From Congeria kusceri (taxonomy: Eukaryota; Mollusca; Bivalvia; Myida; Dreissenidae): a stretch of DNA of 64,000 nt. Made by a program: the position numbers and the translations under genes. The DNA lies in the NCBI GenBank assembly GCA_027627225.1, contig CM051028.1:15967201-16031200 (forward strand). The letters are read 5' to 3'. Below are positions 35,358-45,547 of this stretch, in pieces (positions within the stretch are counted from its first letter, which is position 1; every line of letters starts with the position of its first letter). The notes below the pieces were generated by a model that did no database searches, was not told the origin of the DNA, and saw only the letters and a list, made by a program, of their open reading frames with translations.

Positions 35358-38300
35358 CTGAAATAAAAAAACAAAAATGGGGAGTTAAGCAGAATTAAAT
35401 CAGGCTGATATGGTTACGTATCTGAATCTAACTTCCAAAGAAACTTACTTTATTATTATCTCGAAATCACTTCAGGAAATGACTGCTAGATTTTTTTTTC
35501 AAAAACATTTCCTCTGCTAACATCATTAAAAGGTGTCTAAAACAAGAAATCCACAGGTCTGATGTGTCGTCTGGCAGAGCATAACTCAAGAACAAAAATG
35601 TAATTAATAATGCCAAATTATGCCGAAATTCACTTTCTTTTTATACCTAAAGTTTCATGATGATAGCACAAAAATGTTTCTAATTGTCTGCACAAGCCTT
35701 ATTGGAAGTTAATGTCAAACAAGTGTCATTTAAATTCGCTCAAAATCCTTTACAGAGCTATAGTTTTGTCCTACAGACTGAACTCATCATGCTGAATAAT
35801 TATACCAAGTTTGAAAGCTGTAGGACAACATTTTTTCAAGAAAAGTGGACTTGTCAATGAAAAACTTAACAAAAACATCAGACAAGCTAAAAATACCATA
35901 GTTGTTTCTGGTAACTGGGCAAAAAAAACCTCCCTGCAAAATAAACCTTTATAAAATGGATGGTGCTGCACATCTTGTGCTGGTAATTCGTACTGATTAA
36001 AAACATTCACGGTCAGGGTTAAAAATGTAAAGCCATCTGAAAAACAACCAGTTTATAAGCCTCAGTGTTTTAACATCAAAGTTACACCTACCACTGAAGT
36101 CATACACATCTGCTTGTACTTGAGTAAATGTCCCAGGAGCAATGGTCTTGAAGTAATCATCTGTAAAAATTATATACTTCATCAAGCATAGTTTTCAAAG
36201 ATGCCCCCAACCCCCCACAAACACATGTATACATGTACAATTTAAACACCATCAGTGTTGTTGTTTTGGTCATGATCAATTATTTTGTAGATCATATGTT
36301 TCTGAGCTTAACATAGAAAGATGTGAAACCATTTAGAGAAGAATTGGCATTTGCATTGAAACATTCTTTGCTAACTCAGTTAATAGCCTGATTCAAAACG
36401 TTTTCTTCTCGAAAAAATTAAAAATATTTCGAAAAATGTATTGGACTTTACAACCACTTTGTCATAAGATTGACATAATCTCAATAAATATCAGCAATTT
36501 AAGAATTACATCAACACATTGAATCTATCATCAATACAGCCAAGTAATGTCATAATCAATTATGTCAAATGCATGCATTAAAGTATGTTTGGCAATATTA
36601 TTGAATATGTGCGCGCCACTTTGCATGTAACAGGTCAACCTTTTCTCAAATTCAATCAAGACCTACCGTTTGTGTCCATCACAACAGATTGTGGGAAGCT
36701 ATGTGTAGAAGAGGAACTGATATCTCGGGCATTCAGGCATCTCTTCGTTTGTTTTGGAACATCGGTGCTGAAGACGTCATCTGTGCAAATAATATTCTTC
36801 ATTAAACGCATATTCGTACATCTACTGAGTGAGGTACATAACACACACCACACATTCCAACGGATAGAGTAGCTCACTCCATACAAACTGAGGTAGATGC
36901 AAGAACATATATATTCATATTCTCTGGCACAAATTCATTACTACACGGAGAAAAGCAACACAAGTTTCGCTCTTAAACGAGGAATGCTTTAACCGACATT
37001 TATTCACAACTCTCAAATTCAATCAAGACCTACCGTTTGTGTCCGTCACAACAGATTGTGGGAAACTATGTGTAGAAGAGGAACTGCTATCTCGGCCATT
37101 CAGGCATCTCTTAAATTGTTTTGGAACATCGATGCTGACGACGTCATCTGTGCAAATAATATTCTTCATTAAACACGTATTCTTACTCACCGCACATTCC
37201 AAGGTGTAGAGTAGCTCACTCCATACAAAGTGAGGTAGATGCAAGAACATATATATTCATATTCTCTAGCACAAATTCATTACTACACGGAGAAATGCAA
37301 CACAACTTTTGCTCTTGAACGAGGAATGTTTTAACAGACATTTATTCACAACTCTCATATTCAATCAAGACCTACCGTTTGTGTCTGTCACAACAGATTG
37401 TGGGAAGCTATGTGTAGAAGAGGAACTGCTATCTCGGCCATTCAGACATCTCTTCATTTGTTTTGGAACATCGGTGCTGACGAAGTCATCTGTGCGAATA
37501 ATATTCTTCATTAAACACATATTTTTACATCTACTGAGTGAGGTACATAACACACACCGCACATTCCATTGGGTAGAGTAGCTCACTCCATACAAAGTGA
37601 GGTAGATACAAGAACATATATATTCATATTCTCTGGCACAAATTCATTACTACACCGAGAAATGCAACACAACTTCCGATCTTAAACGAGGAATGTTTTA
37701 ACAGATATTTATTCACACCTCTCAAATTCAATTAAGACATACCGTTTGTGTCCGTCACAACAGATTGTGGGAAGCTATGTGTAGAAGAGGAACTGCTATC
37801 TCGGGCATTCAAGCATCTCTTCATTTGTTTTGGAACATCGGTGCTGACGACGTCATCTGTGCAAATAATATTCTTCATTCAACACGTATTATTACATCTA
37901 CTGAGTGAGGTACATAACACACACCACACATTCCAACGTGTAGAGTAGCTCACTCCATACAAAGTGAGGTAGATGCAAGAACATATATATTCATATTCTC
38001 TGGCACAAATTCATTACTACACGGAGAAATGCAACACAACTTTCGTTCTGAAACGATGAATGTTTTAACAGACATTTATTCACAACTCTCAAATTCAATC
38101 AAGACCTACCGTTTGTGTCCGTCACAACAGATTGTGGGAAGCTATGTGTAGAAGACGAACTGCTATCTCGGCCATTCAGGCATCTTTTCATTTGTTTTGG
38201 AACATCGGTGCTGACGACGTCATCTGTGCAAATAATATTCTTCATTAAACACATATTCTTACATCTACTGAGTGAGGTACATAACACACACCGCACATTC

Positions 38301-41300
38301 CAACGGGTAGAGTAGCTCACTCCATTCAAAGTGAGGTACATAACAAGAATATATAAATTCATATTCTCTGGCACAAATTCATTACTACACGGAGAAATGC
38401 AACACAACTTCCGCTCTTAAACGAGGAATGTTTTAACAGACATTATTCACAACTCTCAAATTCAATCAAGACCTACCGTTTGTGTCCGTCACAATAGATT
38501 GTGGGAAGCTATGTGTAGAAGAGGAACTGCTATCTCGGGCATTCAGGCATCTCTTCATTTGTTTTGGAACATCGGTGCTGACGAAGTCATCTGTGCAAAT
38601 AATATTCTTCATTAAACAAGCATTCTTACAATTGAGATTCGAATATTCGGTACTGCGACCGAATATTTTCGGTCCTGCAACCGAATATTCGAATACACTT
38701 TTACATCCCATAAAAAAAGGTATGCCAACACTCCCAATCTCTGAACAAAATTGCAAGGATTAAAAGTAAAATGCAACAAGCTTTTTCTTGGTCAGTTTGA
38801 GCCATCCTTTAAAAAATTATTGTTTGTGGCTGCACAACCCAACATTTTAGGGATAGGTCTGTATGTAGTTTAAAAAAAAATAAATAAATATCATACCCAG
38901 TACATGAAGAAACACATAACAAAACTTAAACTAGTGTAACATTGTTCAACAAACGATTTTGTTTTGAACAAGGTTTTACAGCATTGGTCTATTTGCCCTT
39001 GACCTTTGACCCAAGAACTCAGTCATCAATGATAGCAAAGTTCTTGCCTGGAAAAGCTTCTTTCAATTATTTGGATTAATATTTTTTGGTAAGTTGGACC
39101 CAAGGACCCCAAAATCAATGCTCTACTACATGTAGTCATAATCAACCCAGCTACCAAGTTTACAGAATCTTTGCTTAGGGTTTTGTAGTTATTGTAGCTA
39201 ATGCCCAAACAAATTTACCATTATTGTACCTTTCTTTTTACTTTTTTGGTAAGTTGACCTCGACTTTGACCCACCAACCCCAAAATCAACAGGGATCCTT
39301 TATTAGTAATACCAACCTACCATCCAAGTTTCATGAAAATATATGACAATGAGGTATTTCATTTCCCAAAACAGCCATAACACAGACACTCAACACCAAA
39401 TAAAAACAACTAGAGATAAAAAAATATTTTCTCTATATACCGTAATTACTCTAAGTTTTAGATACACGAAAATATTCCCAAATACTGGTGTCCGAAAATT
39501 TAGAGACACACTGACAATATTGCATTGACGTTCGCATAAATCCTGTGTATAACGTCACTTGCCGAATGGTATCGATTAATGATAGCGCGTGCTTGTAAAA
39601 TACCAGGTCGTATAGAATTAATTACATTTAGCGACGTTTGCAATGAATTTAAAATCAGTTCATATGTTTGATTTTGTATTACAGAAAATTACGCCAAGGC
39701 TGTACTTTGACCACCGAGTTCAAAGACAAGCATCTCGTATTGTATGAACCTGTAATTAATGCAATAATATATGCAAACTATGATTTCGATGCTTGTTCTT
39801 GAATATTAATCTGTTCAAAACGGTTGTCTTTAACACCTTCAAACATTCGTGAAACTTGTAATATGGCGCGATATAATTGGAGCCTATTTGTCACACATAT
39901 CGTTTTGAGCCATTGTTTATTATACATGGCTAATTGGCTATTTACCCAAGAACGCTATTAATTGTAACGGTCCACTGACTTCTCTCATTCGTCTGTCAGG
40001 TTTTATGACCGTCATCCGGTTTTATGACCGTCATCCGGTTGTAAATTTGCGATGTGTCACCGGATTAACACAAACGGGTTTGAATTCTGATAAAATACCA
40101 CTTTCACATAACATGTCCGAAAATTTAGTCATTAATTATGGGTGAATATCTGGGTGTCCGAAAAATTAGAGTAACCAAAAATAATTATTGCGGCTAAAAA
40201 AGAGGGTGTCCGAAAATTTAGAGTGTCCGAAAACTTAGAGTAATTACGGTACTCCTTTTTAAATCTTGATCTGCTAATTATGCTTGGGATTAAATAGATA
40301 AGGATCATTAAGACATAAATTCACAATGCTGAACAAGCTGGATGCCAATGTAAAACAAACTTTCAAACTGCAGAATATTTAAACTTACCTGTTCGCTTTC
40401 TTTTCTTTAAAAACAAACATGAAATTAACTAGAGCTTTGTCACCGGTGTGAACACGGGCCCCGATTGAAAGCATGATTGAAGGTGGGATTAAGCCAGTTT
40501 TTTAAAGTTACATGAAAAAAGGTTAATATATGTATATTTTGGTTTCATATGATAATGCCCATTCATTTTAAGTGAAACAAGCACATTGAAATTCCATGAA
40601 AACCAAATTTTTTCAAATTAAAATGCATTCAAGGGACTTGTTCATAGATTTTCGAATTTTTTAAAAATGGCATTAAATGTATATACTAACAATATTTGGA
40701 ATAATCTAAAATAATTATAATATCAAGAAAAAAGGTTGAATACAATTTTTTGCCTTCGCCAGGATTTGAACCTGGGTCCTTTGCGAGCAAAATCTAACGC
40801 GCTACCTCTGGGCCATTCAGGCTTTAGTGCTTAACAGAGTATTTTAAAACACTATATAAGTATTACACGAATTTTCTAAATGTTCGATGAAAAGCGTTGC
40901 AAACACGGTATAATTTTATCTATTTTGATCAATGATTATCCATAAACGAAAAGATATTTTAATATTTTTCTTAGTCATGAGTGTTATTTCGCTTGTTAGA
41001 ATATAATGTATACTTCTTTTTGGAATCAAGTTATTGAGCAGGAAGCGTTTTCTCTATTCTAATGGTGACCTTGAAAACACCTACCCTATATCTAATTCCA
41101 AGAGATGTCTCAATTTGATTGGAAACTTTCATCACAATAGCTCATTCAGCTATCACGTTATTGAGCAGACCTGCATTTTATCTATTTTGTGTAATGGTGA
41201 CCTTGACCACACCTATCCCATATGTAATACCACGAGATGCATTAATTTAAGGTAACTTAATTTATCATGGTAAATATTAACAACCAAAATGATTCACACA

Positions 41301-44300
41301 ATTTTAAGCTGATTCTGATGTGCTGGTATGTTGTTTTGTTTAATCATGTTGTGTGTTTTATGTTAAGAAAACATCTTACACTGTTTAACTTCTTTAACCT
41401 CAGGCCACAACAGGATACAGATGGAAATGGTCATGACATGTTATCAATGTTTCCTTACTGAATTAGTGATAACTATGATAACTATTTGTCAATAAGGTGC
41501 TTATTTTGACCTTTGACCTTAAAGGTAGCCACCTGGTTCTTACTTTTGACAAACTGTCTCATATAGGTCAACATTTGTGCCAAGTTATTGAAAAATCATT
41601 CAAGACATGAGGACCATTAAACTCAATGTGTAACCTTGATCTGAATGGTAGCCTCAAGGTTCTTGCGTGCAACACACAGTGGTTTTTTCTTATACATATG
41701 TTTTTACTGTAAAGCTAAGGAAATATATTTTTAATCAAAGAACAATTCAATATTGTACTCAAGACCTGACAAGTGTAAAAACCTAGCTGAGATTTGTTCA
41801 AAACACATGGCCAATTCCCCATAAATTATACAAGGCTCCCACGAAGTGCAAAAAGTAACTTTTTGTATGCACCTGTCCGACAATAATGTCAACGCATGCA
41901 CAAAACGTTGTTTACAATTATAACTTCTGCGGACTGCTAAATACAAACTACCAAAATATTATATAACCCAAATTACAATGTTGGAGACAAACCTAATCTA
42001 CTAAAGTTTATGTATGAAGTCAAATTAAAAATACCTTTGCTCTCCAAGGGTAGTCCCCAACACCATAGTTATAAAGAAGCTCCACCCCTGGCTGTATATC
42101 TGTTATTGCTAAAAAGTAAAGAGATGGACCCCCATCCTTTTCTTCCACTTTGACTTCAAGATTAGGAGCATCTATGCTATCGTTAACTAGACGTCCTAGT
42201 GACCCATCTTCTTATGTACCATCAAGCCTAGAAAAACAAATCACAATCAGTGGTATACAATATAATAAATTAATCAGACACGGTGAAAACTGTAAATCAG
42301 CTGCCAGACACCATAGTTTGTGAACTATATTTCACAGGTTAAAAAATATACACCGTTAAATAGCAATCTCATTAAAATCATTTCGAGTCTGATATTACTA
42401 TTCTTCCCTGTGACTGAATTGGATGACTTCGCATTTGAAGTCACATTCAGATGACCTTTTCCACATACAATCAAATTGTTCATTATTGTTGCCTTGAAAA
42501 TGTTATGGTATGAAGTTAAAACCATAAAAAGCTATGCACAAAATTACCGTTAACATTGGGTGTTTAATCACCTAAGGTACCGTTATATCCATTGTTAACC
42601 ACCTGCAAATTAACTGAGGATCGGTTAGAAAAGCATCCCTTTTTTAAAAACAGTCACTAAACTTGGTTGTGCAAAAATCAATTTCAATGATGCAGCAGGA
42701 CCAAGATTGTATTGTTGGTAATGTCATTCGAACGTGACCTGTATTACGATGTATTCAGATCCTAACAATTTTAGGGAGCTGATTTTAACGACACTGCGTT
42801 AAATTGATTATTATAAATTCTTTGGGCATAAGGTAACATGTTGCAGTAACAGTGATTGTTTTTGGTAATTTGTACTGCCGAATAGAAGTAGTTTCACCTT
42901 CCCAATATGAATAAACCTTCATTGTCCCCCTAAAATGACCCACTTTTTCCGCATAATAAAAAACATGTCCTCCTCAGACTAGGTTGGTAGAACAATAAAA
43001 AAAATGAAAAAAAAATTACTGCTTTTTTGCACGATATTTGGTTGCAAATAAACCGAAAATCTACATTGTAGACATAAAAAAAACAGAAATGATACTACCG
43101 TGTATAATGTGCCCCTGATTTTAGAAGTAAAATTTAATGGTAACTATTTTGTCCATAGGAAAGTCTTCAAAATGTCGAGCTAAAAATGTACTATTTTCCC
43201 CATTTTGAGGTTTGCCACGCTAAAATTCCCTCAGTTAAAGGGCACATGTAGTTGTAACAAAAGCTGTCCCAAGACATCGCACACGACTATTCTTCCGCTT
43301 TGATAATATTATGTACATTTACTGTCAGTGACCTAACATAATAAACCCGAAGACATTTTACAGAGATATTTACTTGCACACAAACCTTAACTTGAATTTC
43401 TAAGTCAAAAAATGGGCATAATTCTGCTAAAATGCAGGTCACAGTTATGGGCCTAGGTCAGTGACCTTAAATAAAGACCCCAAAGACATGTGTGAAATTA
43501 TAATTGAATATCTTGAGTAGATATAGAGATCTGGAGTTGTTGCACGCAAACTTAAACCTGAATTTTCCAAGTACAAAAAGGGGCATAATTCTGCTAAATT
43601 GCAGGTCAAAGTTATGGGTCAGTGGCCTCACATTATGACCCCCGAAGACATGTGTTAAGTTTCAATTGAATATCTTCAGTATATACAGAGATCATATATA
43701 CTTGTTGCATGAAAACATTAACCTAAATTTCATCTTGCATGCAAATCTTAACCTGACTTTTCTAAGTACAAAAAGAGGCATACCTCACATGATTACCCCG
43801 AAGACATGTGTCAAGTTTGAAATGAATACCTGTAATAGTTACAGAGATATGGAATTGCTGCACGCAAACCTTAACCAGAGCATTACGCCAACGAACAGGT
43901 GAGTAGTATCGCTAGAACTATTCAACGAATAGTCGAGCTAAAAATGTTTGAGGTTAAATTGTTGATGATGGACAATGGACCGTGACTGACAACAATAAAA
44001 TGTCTGTATTACCAAATTATAGAACTATCAAACAAAGTGATATTTAACAATAACATAAAATTTCGTACAAACCAATATTTTTTCCCATTGTGTGAAAATT
44101 CAAAGATATATGTGTCGTCACCCTCTGGATCAGACAGCAAAAGCTGTCCATCGTATTTAAAAACACGTTCCCCCCTGTCAATTTTTCTTCTTGTGTGGAC
44201 ACATCGGCCTTCGAAAATAAAACAGTACACAGCAACCACATATATTCAAAAATAGAACAGTACACAGCAACCACATATATTATTTAAAATTATCTTTGTG

Positions 44301-44674
44301 GGACCCATTATCATAAACATAAACATGGATTTTATTAAGCCCTGTTACAGATTAAAATCTTTATGGGTATGTTAAAAAAACAAAGAAGGATTACTGCGGA
44401 ATTATTTCAAAATTCAGAGGTTTCAGAAATTAATGTTTGAAGTACATTGTAAATTATTATTAAGCAAGCGGAGAGACAATAAATAATCACCTGTCACCAT
44501 CACTTTCTGTTCAACACCTATTTACAAACTTTTGTAAATTTGTAGACCAGCCTAGTCAATAAGATATGATTTTATTTCAGCAAGTACAACATACTTTTTT
44601 CTTTCGAATCCTTGACATAAACATCTGATGACGGAATTTCTGTTCTGTCCTTGGTTCGTTTAGGCCTCAGTTCC
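34711..44674 (-). CDS. SET-domain / tandem-exon / zinc-finger gene, 5' incomplete, one in-frame stop
   Basis: This model is built from phase-compatible exons on the minus strand: 44674-44595, 44208-44073 and 42227-42035 (SET domain), 40404-40389 (microexon), six 114-bp exons from 38590 to 36667, 36160-36092, and 35357-34711. Every junction is GT-AG and every phase agrees. The SET part (RGERVFKYDG..., then LGRLVNDS...ELLYNYG) resembles the KMT5A family of histone H4K20 methyltransferases, but Asp replaces the usual His of the NHS motif. The middle is Ser-rich. The last exon is acidic and then has C2H2- and C2HC-like fingers. A TAA at 42212-42214 falls just after KKYWLDGT and would remove the catalytic half. 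It is a pseudogenising stop, a polymorphism or a base error. Upstream exons and the start codon were not found. Confidence 0.65.
35530..35960 (+). repeat. Degenerate dispersed repeat in the intron before the zinc-finger exon
   Basis: acaagaaatccacaggtctg, then cataactcaagaacaaaaatg, and two passages of ataccaagtttgaaagctgt / atacctaaagtttcatgatg type, in the style of the other bivalve repeats in the window. The borders are approximate. Confidence 0.35.
36092..36160 (-). CDS. SET gene divergent repeat-type exon
   Basis: 69 bp, phase 1-1, acceptor aatttttacag, donor AGTG|GTAGGT. DYFKTIAPGTFTQVQADVYD then FS. It shares the ATGA start, phase and donor style with the 114-bp exons and may be an ancient relative. 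It joins in frame to the zinc-finger exon. Confidence 0.65.
36667..36780 (-). CDS. SET gene repeat exon 6 (3'-most, most diverged)
   Basis: 114 bp, phase 1-1. DDVFSTDVPKQTKRCLNARD, then ISSSSTHSFPQSVVMDTN. It has the most changes, as expected for an edge unit of a homogenising array. Confidence 0.75.
37034..37147 (-). CDS. SET gene repeat exon 5
   Basis: 114 bp, phase 1-1. DDVVSIDVPKQFKRCLNGRD and the Ser-rich end, with two residue changes from the consensus (I and F). Confidence 0.75.
37376..37489 (-). CDS. SET gene repeat exon 4
   Basis: 114 bp, phase 1-1. The acceptor reads tattcgcacag. DDFVSTDVPKQMKRCLNGRD and the Ser-rich end. Confidence 0.75.
37743..37856 (-). CDS. SET gene repeat exon 3
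   Basis: 114 bp, phase 1-1. The donor here is GTATGT where the other copies have GTAGGT. DDVVSTDVPKQMKRCLNARD and the Ser-rich end. Confidence 0.75.
38110..38223 (-). CDS. SET gene repeat exon 2
   Basis: 114 bp, phase 1-1, same splice sites. DDVVSTDVPKQMKRCLNGRD and the Ser-rich end. One Ser codon differs silently (TCG). Confidence 0.75.
38477..38590 (-). CDS. SET gene repeat exon 1 (5'-most)
   Basis: 114 bp, phase 1-1, acceptor tatttgcacag, donor AACG|GTAGGT. DDFVSTDVPKQMKRCLNARD, then a run of five Ser and THSFPQSIVTDTN. Upstream of it the tandem homology ends near 38632. Confidence 0.75.
38638..38693. repeat. Short palindromic element
   Basis: ttcgaatattcggt at the left and accgaatattcgaa at the right form a perfect inverted repeat around a centre with a third and fourth copy of the cgaatatt core. 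It lies immediately upstream of repeat exon 1, where the tandem array ends. Confidence 0.75.
38985..39360 (+). repeat. Diverged tandem repeat of gacctttgaccca type
   Basis: Repeated passages of ttggtaagttg(g)acc, accccaaaatcaa and taccaagttt suggest three decayed units of about 120 bases. No ends were defined. Confidence 0.4.
39440..40249 (+). mobile_element. MITE with 20-bp terminal inverted repeats and TA target duplication
   Basis: The left end ccgtaattactctaagtttt (39440) is the exact reverse complement of the right end aaaacttagagtaattacgg (to 40249), and both are flanked by TA (39438-39439 and 40250-40251). The TA duplication and 810-bp length without a transposase fit a non-autonomous Tc1/mariner-type element. 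The motif gtgtccgaaaatttagag recurs next to both ends and inside, with an inner repeat tttatgaccgtcatccggt twice near 40001-40038. Confidence 0.85.
40389..40404 (-). CDS. SET gene 16-nt microexon encoding KRKR
   Basis: AAAAGAAAGCGAACAG between tttttaaag and GTAAGT. It takes phase 0 from the SET exon and delivers phase 1 to the repeat exons, adding KKRKRT across the junction, a possible nuclear-localisation signal. It is supported by phase and a strong donor. Its short length keeps confidence moderate. Confidence 0.55.
40752..40822 (-). repeat. tRNA-like sequence, probably SINE or tRNA pseudogene
   Basis: The minus strand has gcctgaatggcccagaggta and ends ccaggttcaaatcctgg, a perfect T arm, at nearly full tRNA length (71 nt). 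Only four acceptor-stem pairs form and the anticodon stem is poor, so it is not a functional tRNA. Confidence 0.55.
41029..41262 (+). repeat. Two diverged units of the ttattgagcag / gtgaccttgacc repeat
   Basis: Units of about 125 bases: gttattgagcag..tctatt..aatggtgaccttga..acaccta, then atac/attcca.gagatg. The same unit is arrayed at 44880-45270. Confidence 0.6.
41470..42030. other. Intron of the SET gene; no further exon seen
   Basis: It contains decayed gacctttgacc-type repeat sequence to about 41680 and then unremarkable DNA. Confidence 0.4.
42035..42227 (-). CDS. SET domain exon, C-terminal half, with in-frame TAA
   Basis: 193 bp, acceptor gtttttctag, donor GCAAAG|GTATTT, leaving in phase 0. 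After LDGT comes TAA, then EDGSLGRLVNDS, PSLYFLAITDIQPGVELLYN and YG..DYPWRAK. The GRLVN.S and ELLYNYG blocks are the cofactor-binding and catalytic-Tyr motifs of SET domains. The stop lies where related sequences have a sense codon, and the rest of the exon stays open. Confidence 0.75.
43340..43948 (+). repeat. Dispersed repeat of about three 165-bp units in the SET-domain intron
   Basis: Each unit carries ggcataattctgctaaa.tg, caggtca.agttatgggc, agacatgtgt.aa.tt and gaatatctt..gta.ata.agagat. It closes with gtcgagctaaaaatg at 43934-43948, the same terminus as the element at 45547. Non-coding. Confidence 0.6.
44073..44208 (-). CDS. SET domain exon, N-terminal half
   Basis: 136 bp, acceptor attttcgaag, donor TATTG|GTTTGT, leaving in phase 2. 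RCVHTRRKIDRGERVFKYDG followed by YIFEFSHNGKKYW matches the start of KMT5A-like SET domains (GRGV...F.RGD.V.EY.G, then Y.F.F...KYW). The upstream intron carries a direct duplication of acagtacacagcaaccacat next to the acceptor. Confidence 0.75.
44595..44674 (-). CDS. SET gene, first recognised exon (basic linker before SET)
   Basis: 80 bp between acceptor catactaag and donor AAAAAA|GTATGT. It enters in phase 2, leaves in phase 1, and encodes ELRPKRTKDRTEIPSS and a further Lys-rich piece. Its phase matches the next exon exactly, giving KEKSRCVH across the junction. The acceptor could lie further upstream because the frame stays open. Confidence 0.55.
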
Positions 44675-44716
44675 CTTAGTATGAGATATAAAAAGTATAC
44701 ATATAGACCTTTACAA

Positions 44717-45547
44717 CAAGAGCTGTCGGATGACAGCGCGCTCGACTTTTCTTGTGCTTGTCAGAGTTTATGGATTTTTTTTTCTAAAACAAACTGTTTG
44801 TGTAGTAGGAGCCAATTAACATAAGTTATTGTTGCTATCAAGTTCTTAAGTATTTTTCTAATTTGCAAAAAATCACTTGAGCCACCTTGACCTTGACCCC
44901 ACCCAGTGCACCCACCCTTCATGCAATCTCGATATAAGGTATTTAAGTATGAAGTTTCATTACAATAGTTCATTTCGTTTTTCAGTTATTGAGCAGAACC
45001 ATTTTTCTATATTTAGTGACAGTGACCATGACCCCATCATCTCTATATGCAATCCCAAGTGAGGTCTTGATATAAGGTATCGACGTATGAAGTTTCATTA
45101 CAATAGCTCAATTCGTTCTAGAGTTATTGAGCGGAAACCATTGTTCTTGATTTAGTACTGGTGACCTTGATCCCACCCACCCTATATGCAATCCCAAGCG
45201 AGATCTTGATATAAGGTATCTATATATGAAGTTTCATTAAAATATCTCAATTCGTTCTCGAGAAATTGAGTGGAAACCCCAGTTTGAACAACTTTAAAAT
45301 GTCTCTATAGCTTATATGTAAATTTCTAAGTGTAAAAAGGCCCCTAATTTTGACAAATTTCAAACTAGCGTTACCAAATTTGGCCCATGAGTTCATTTTA
45401 ATATGGGAAATAAATGTTTTAAGTTTGAATGAAATCCCTCAAGCCATTCCTGAGAAATTAGCTTACTGAAAAACTTAAACCTAGCCTGGACGCCGACGCC
45501 GGGGCGAGTAGAATAGCTTGACTTTTCTTCGAAAAGTTGAGCTAAAA
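44717..45547 (+). repeat. Dispersed bivalve-type repeat, acaagagctgtc...gttgagctaaaa
   Basis: It starts acaagagctgtcggatgac, then gcgctcgacttttc, and ends gacttttcttcgaaaagttg followed by agctaaaa. The interior has three 125-bp units (aagtttcattacaatagctc, gttattgagcgga, gtgaccttgac.cca, gatataaggtat), then a unique part. It lies just upstream of the first recognised SET-gene exon. Confidence 0.65.

Larger units (their letters stand above)
36646..38632 (-). repeat. Tandem array of about 5.5 units (about 367 bp) each carrying one exon
   Basis: Six copies of the 114-bp exon start at intervals of 367, 367, 367, 342 and 367 bases, and the intron between them is repeated almost as faithfully (caagaacatatatattcat, acggagaaatgcaacacaac and so on). 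The 342-bp spacing comes from a 25-bp intron deletion in the unit near 37170-37190. The units arose by tandem duplication, and exons have kept length and frame in every copy. Confidence 0.95.

Noticed and set aside
35771..36010. Possible exon QYELPAQDVQHHPFYK between the divergent repeat exon and the zinc-finger exon
   Set aside because: The frame is phase 0 at its acceptor, while both neighbours need phase 1, and the phase 1 reading hits a stop.
36585..38763. Series of plus-strand open frames of 66-95 codons
   Set aside because: Antisense of the repeat exons. The minus strand has matching splice sites and phases, and the plus strand does not.
40752..40822. Functional tRNA gene
   Set aside because: Perfect T arm, but only four acceptor-stem pairs and no proper anticodon stem.
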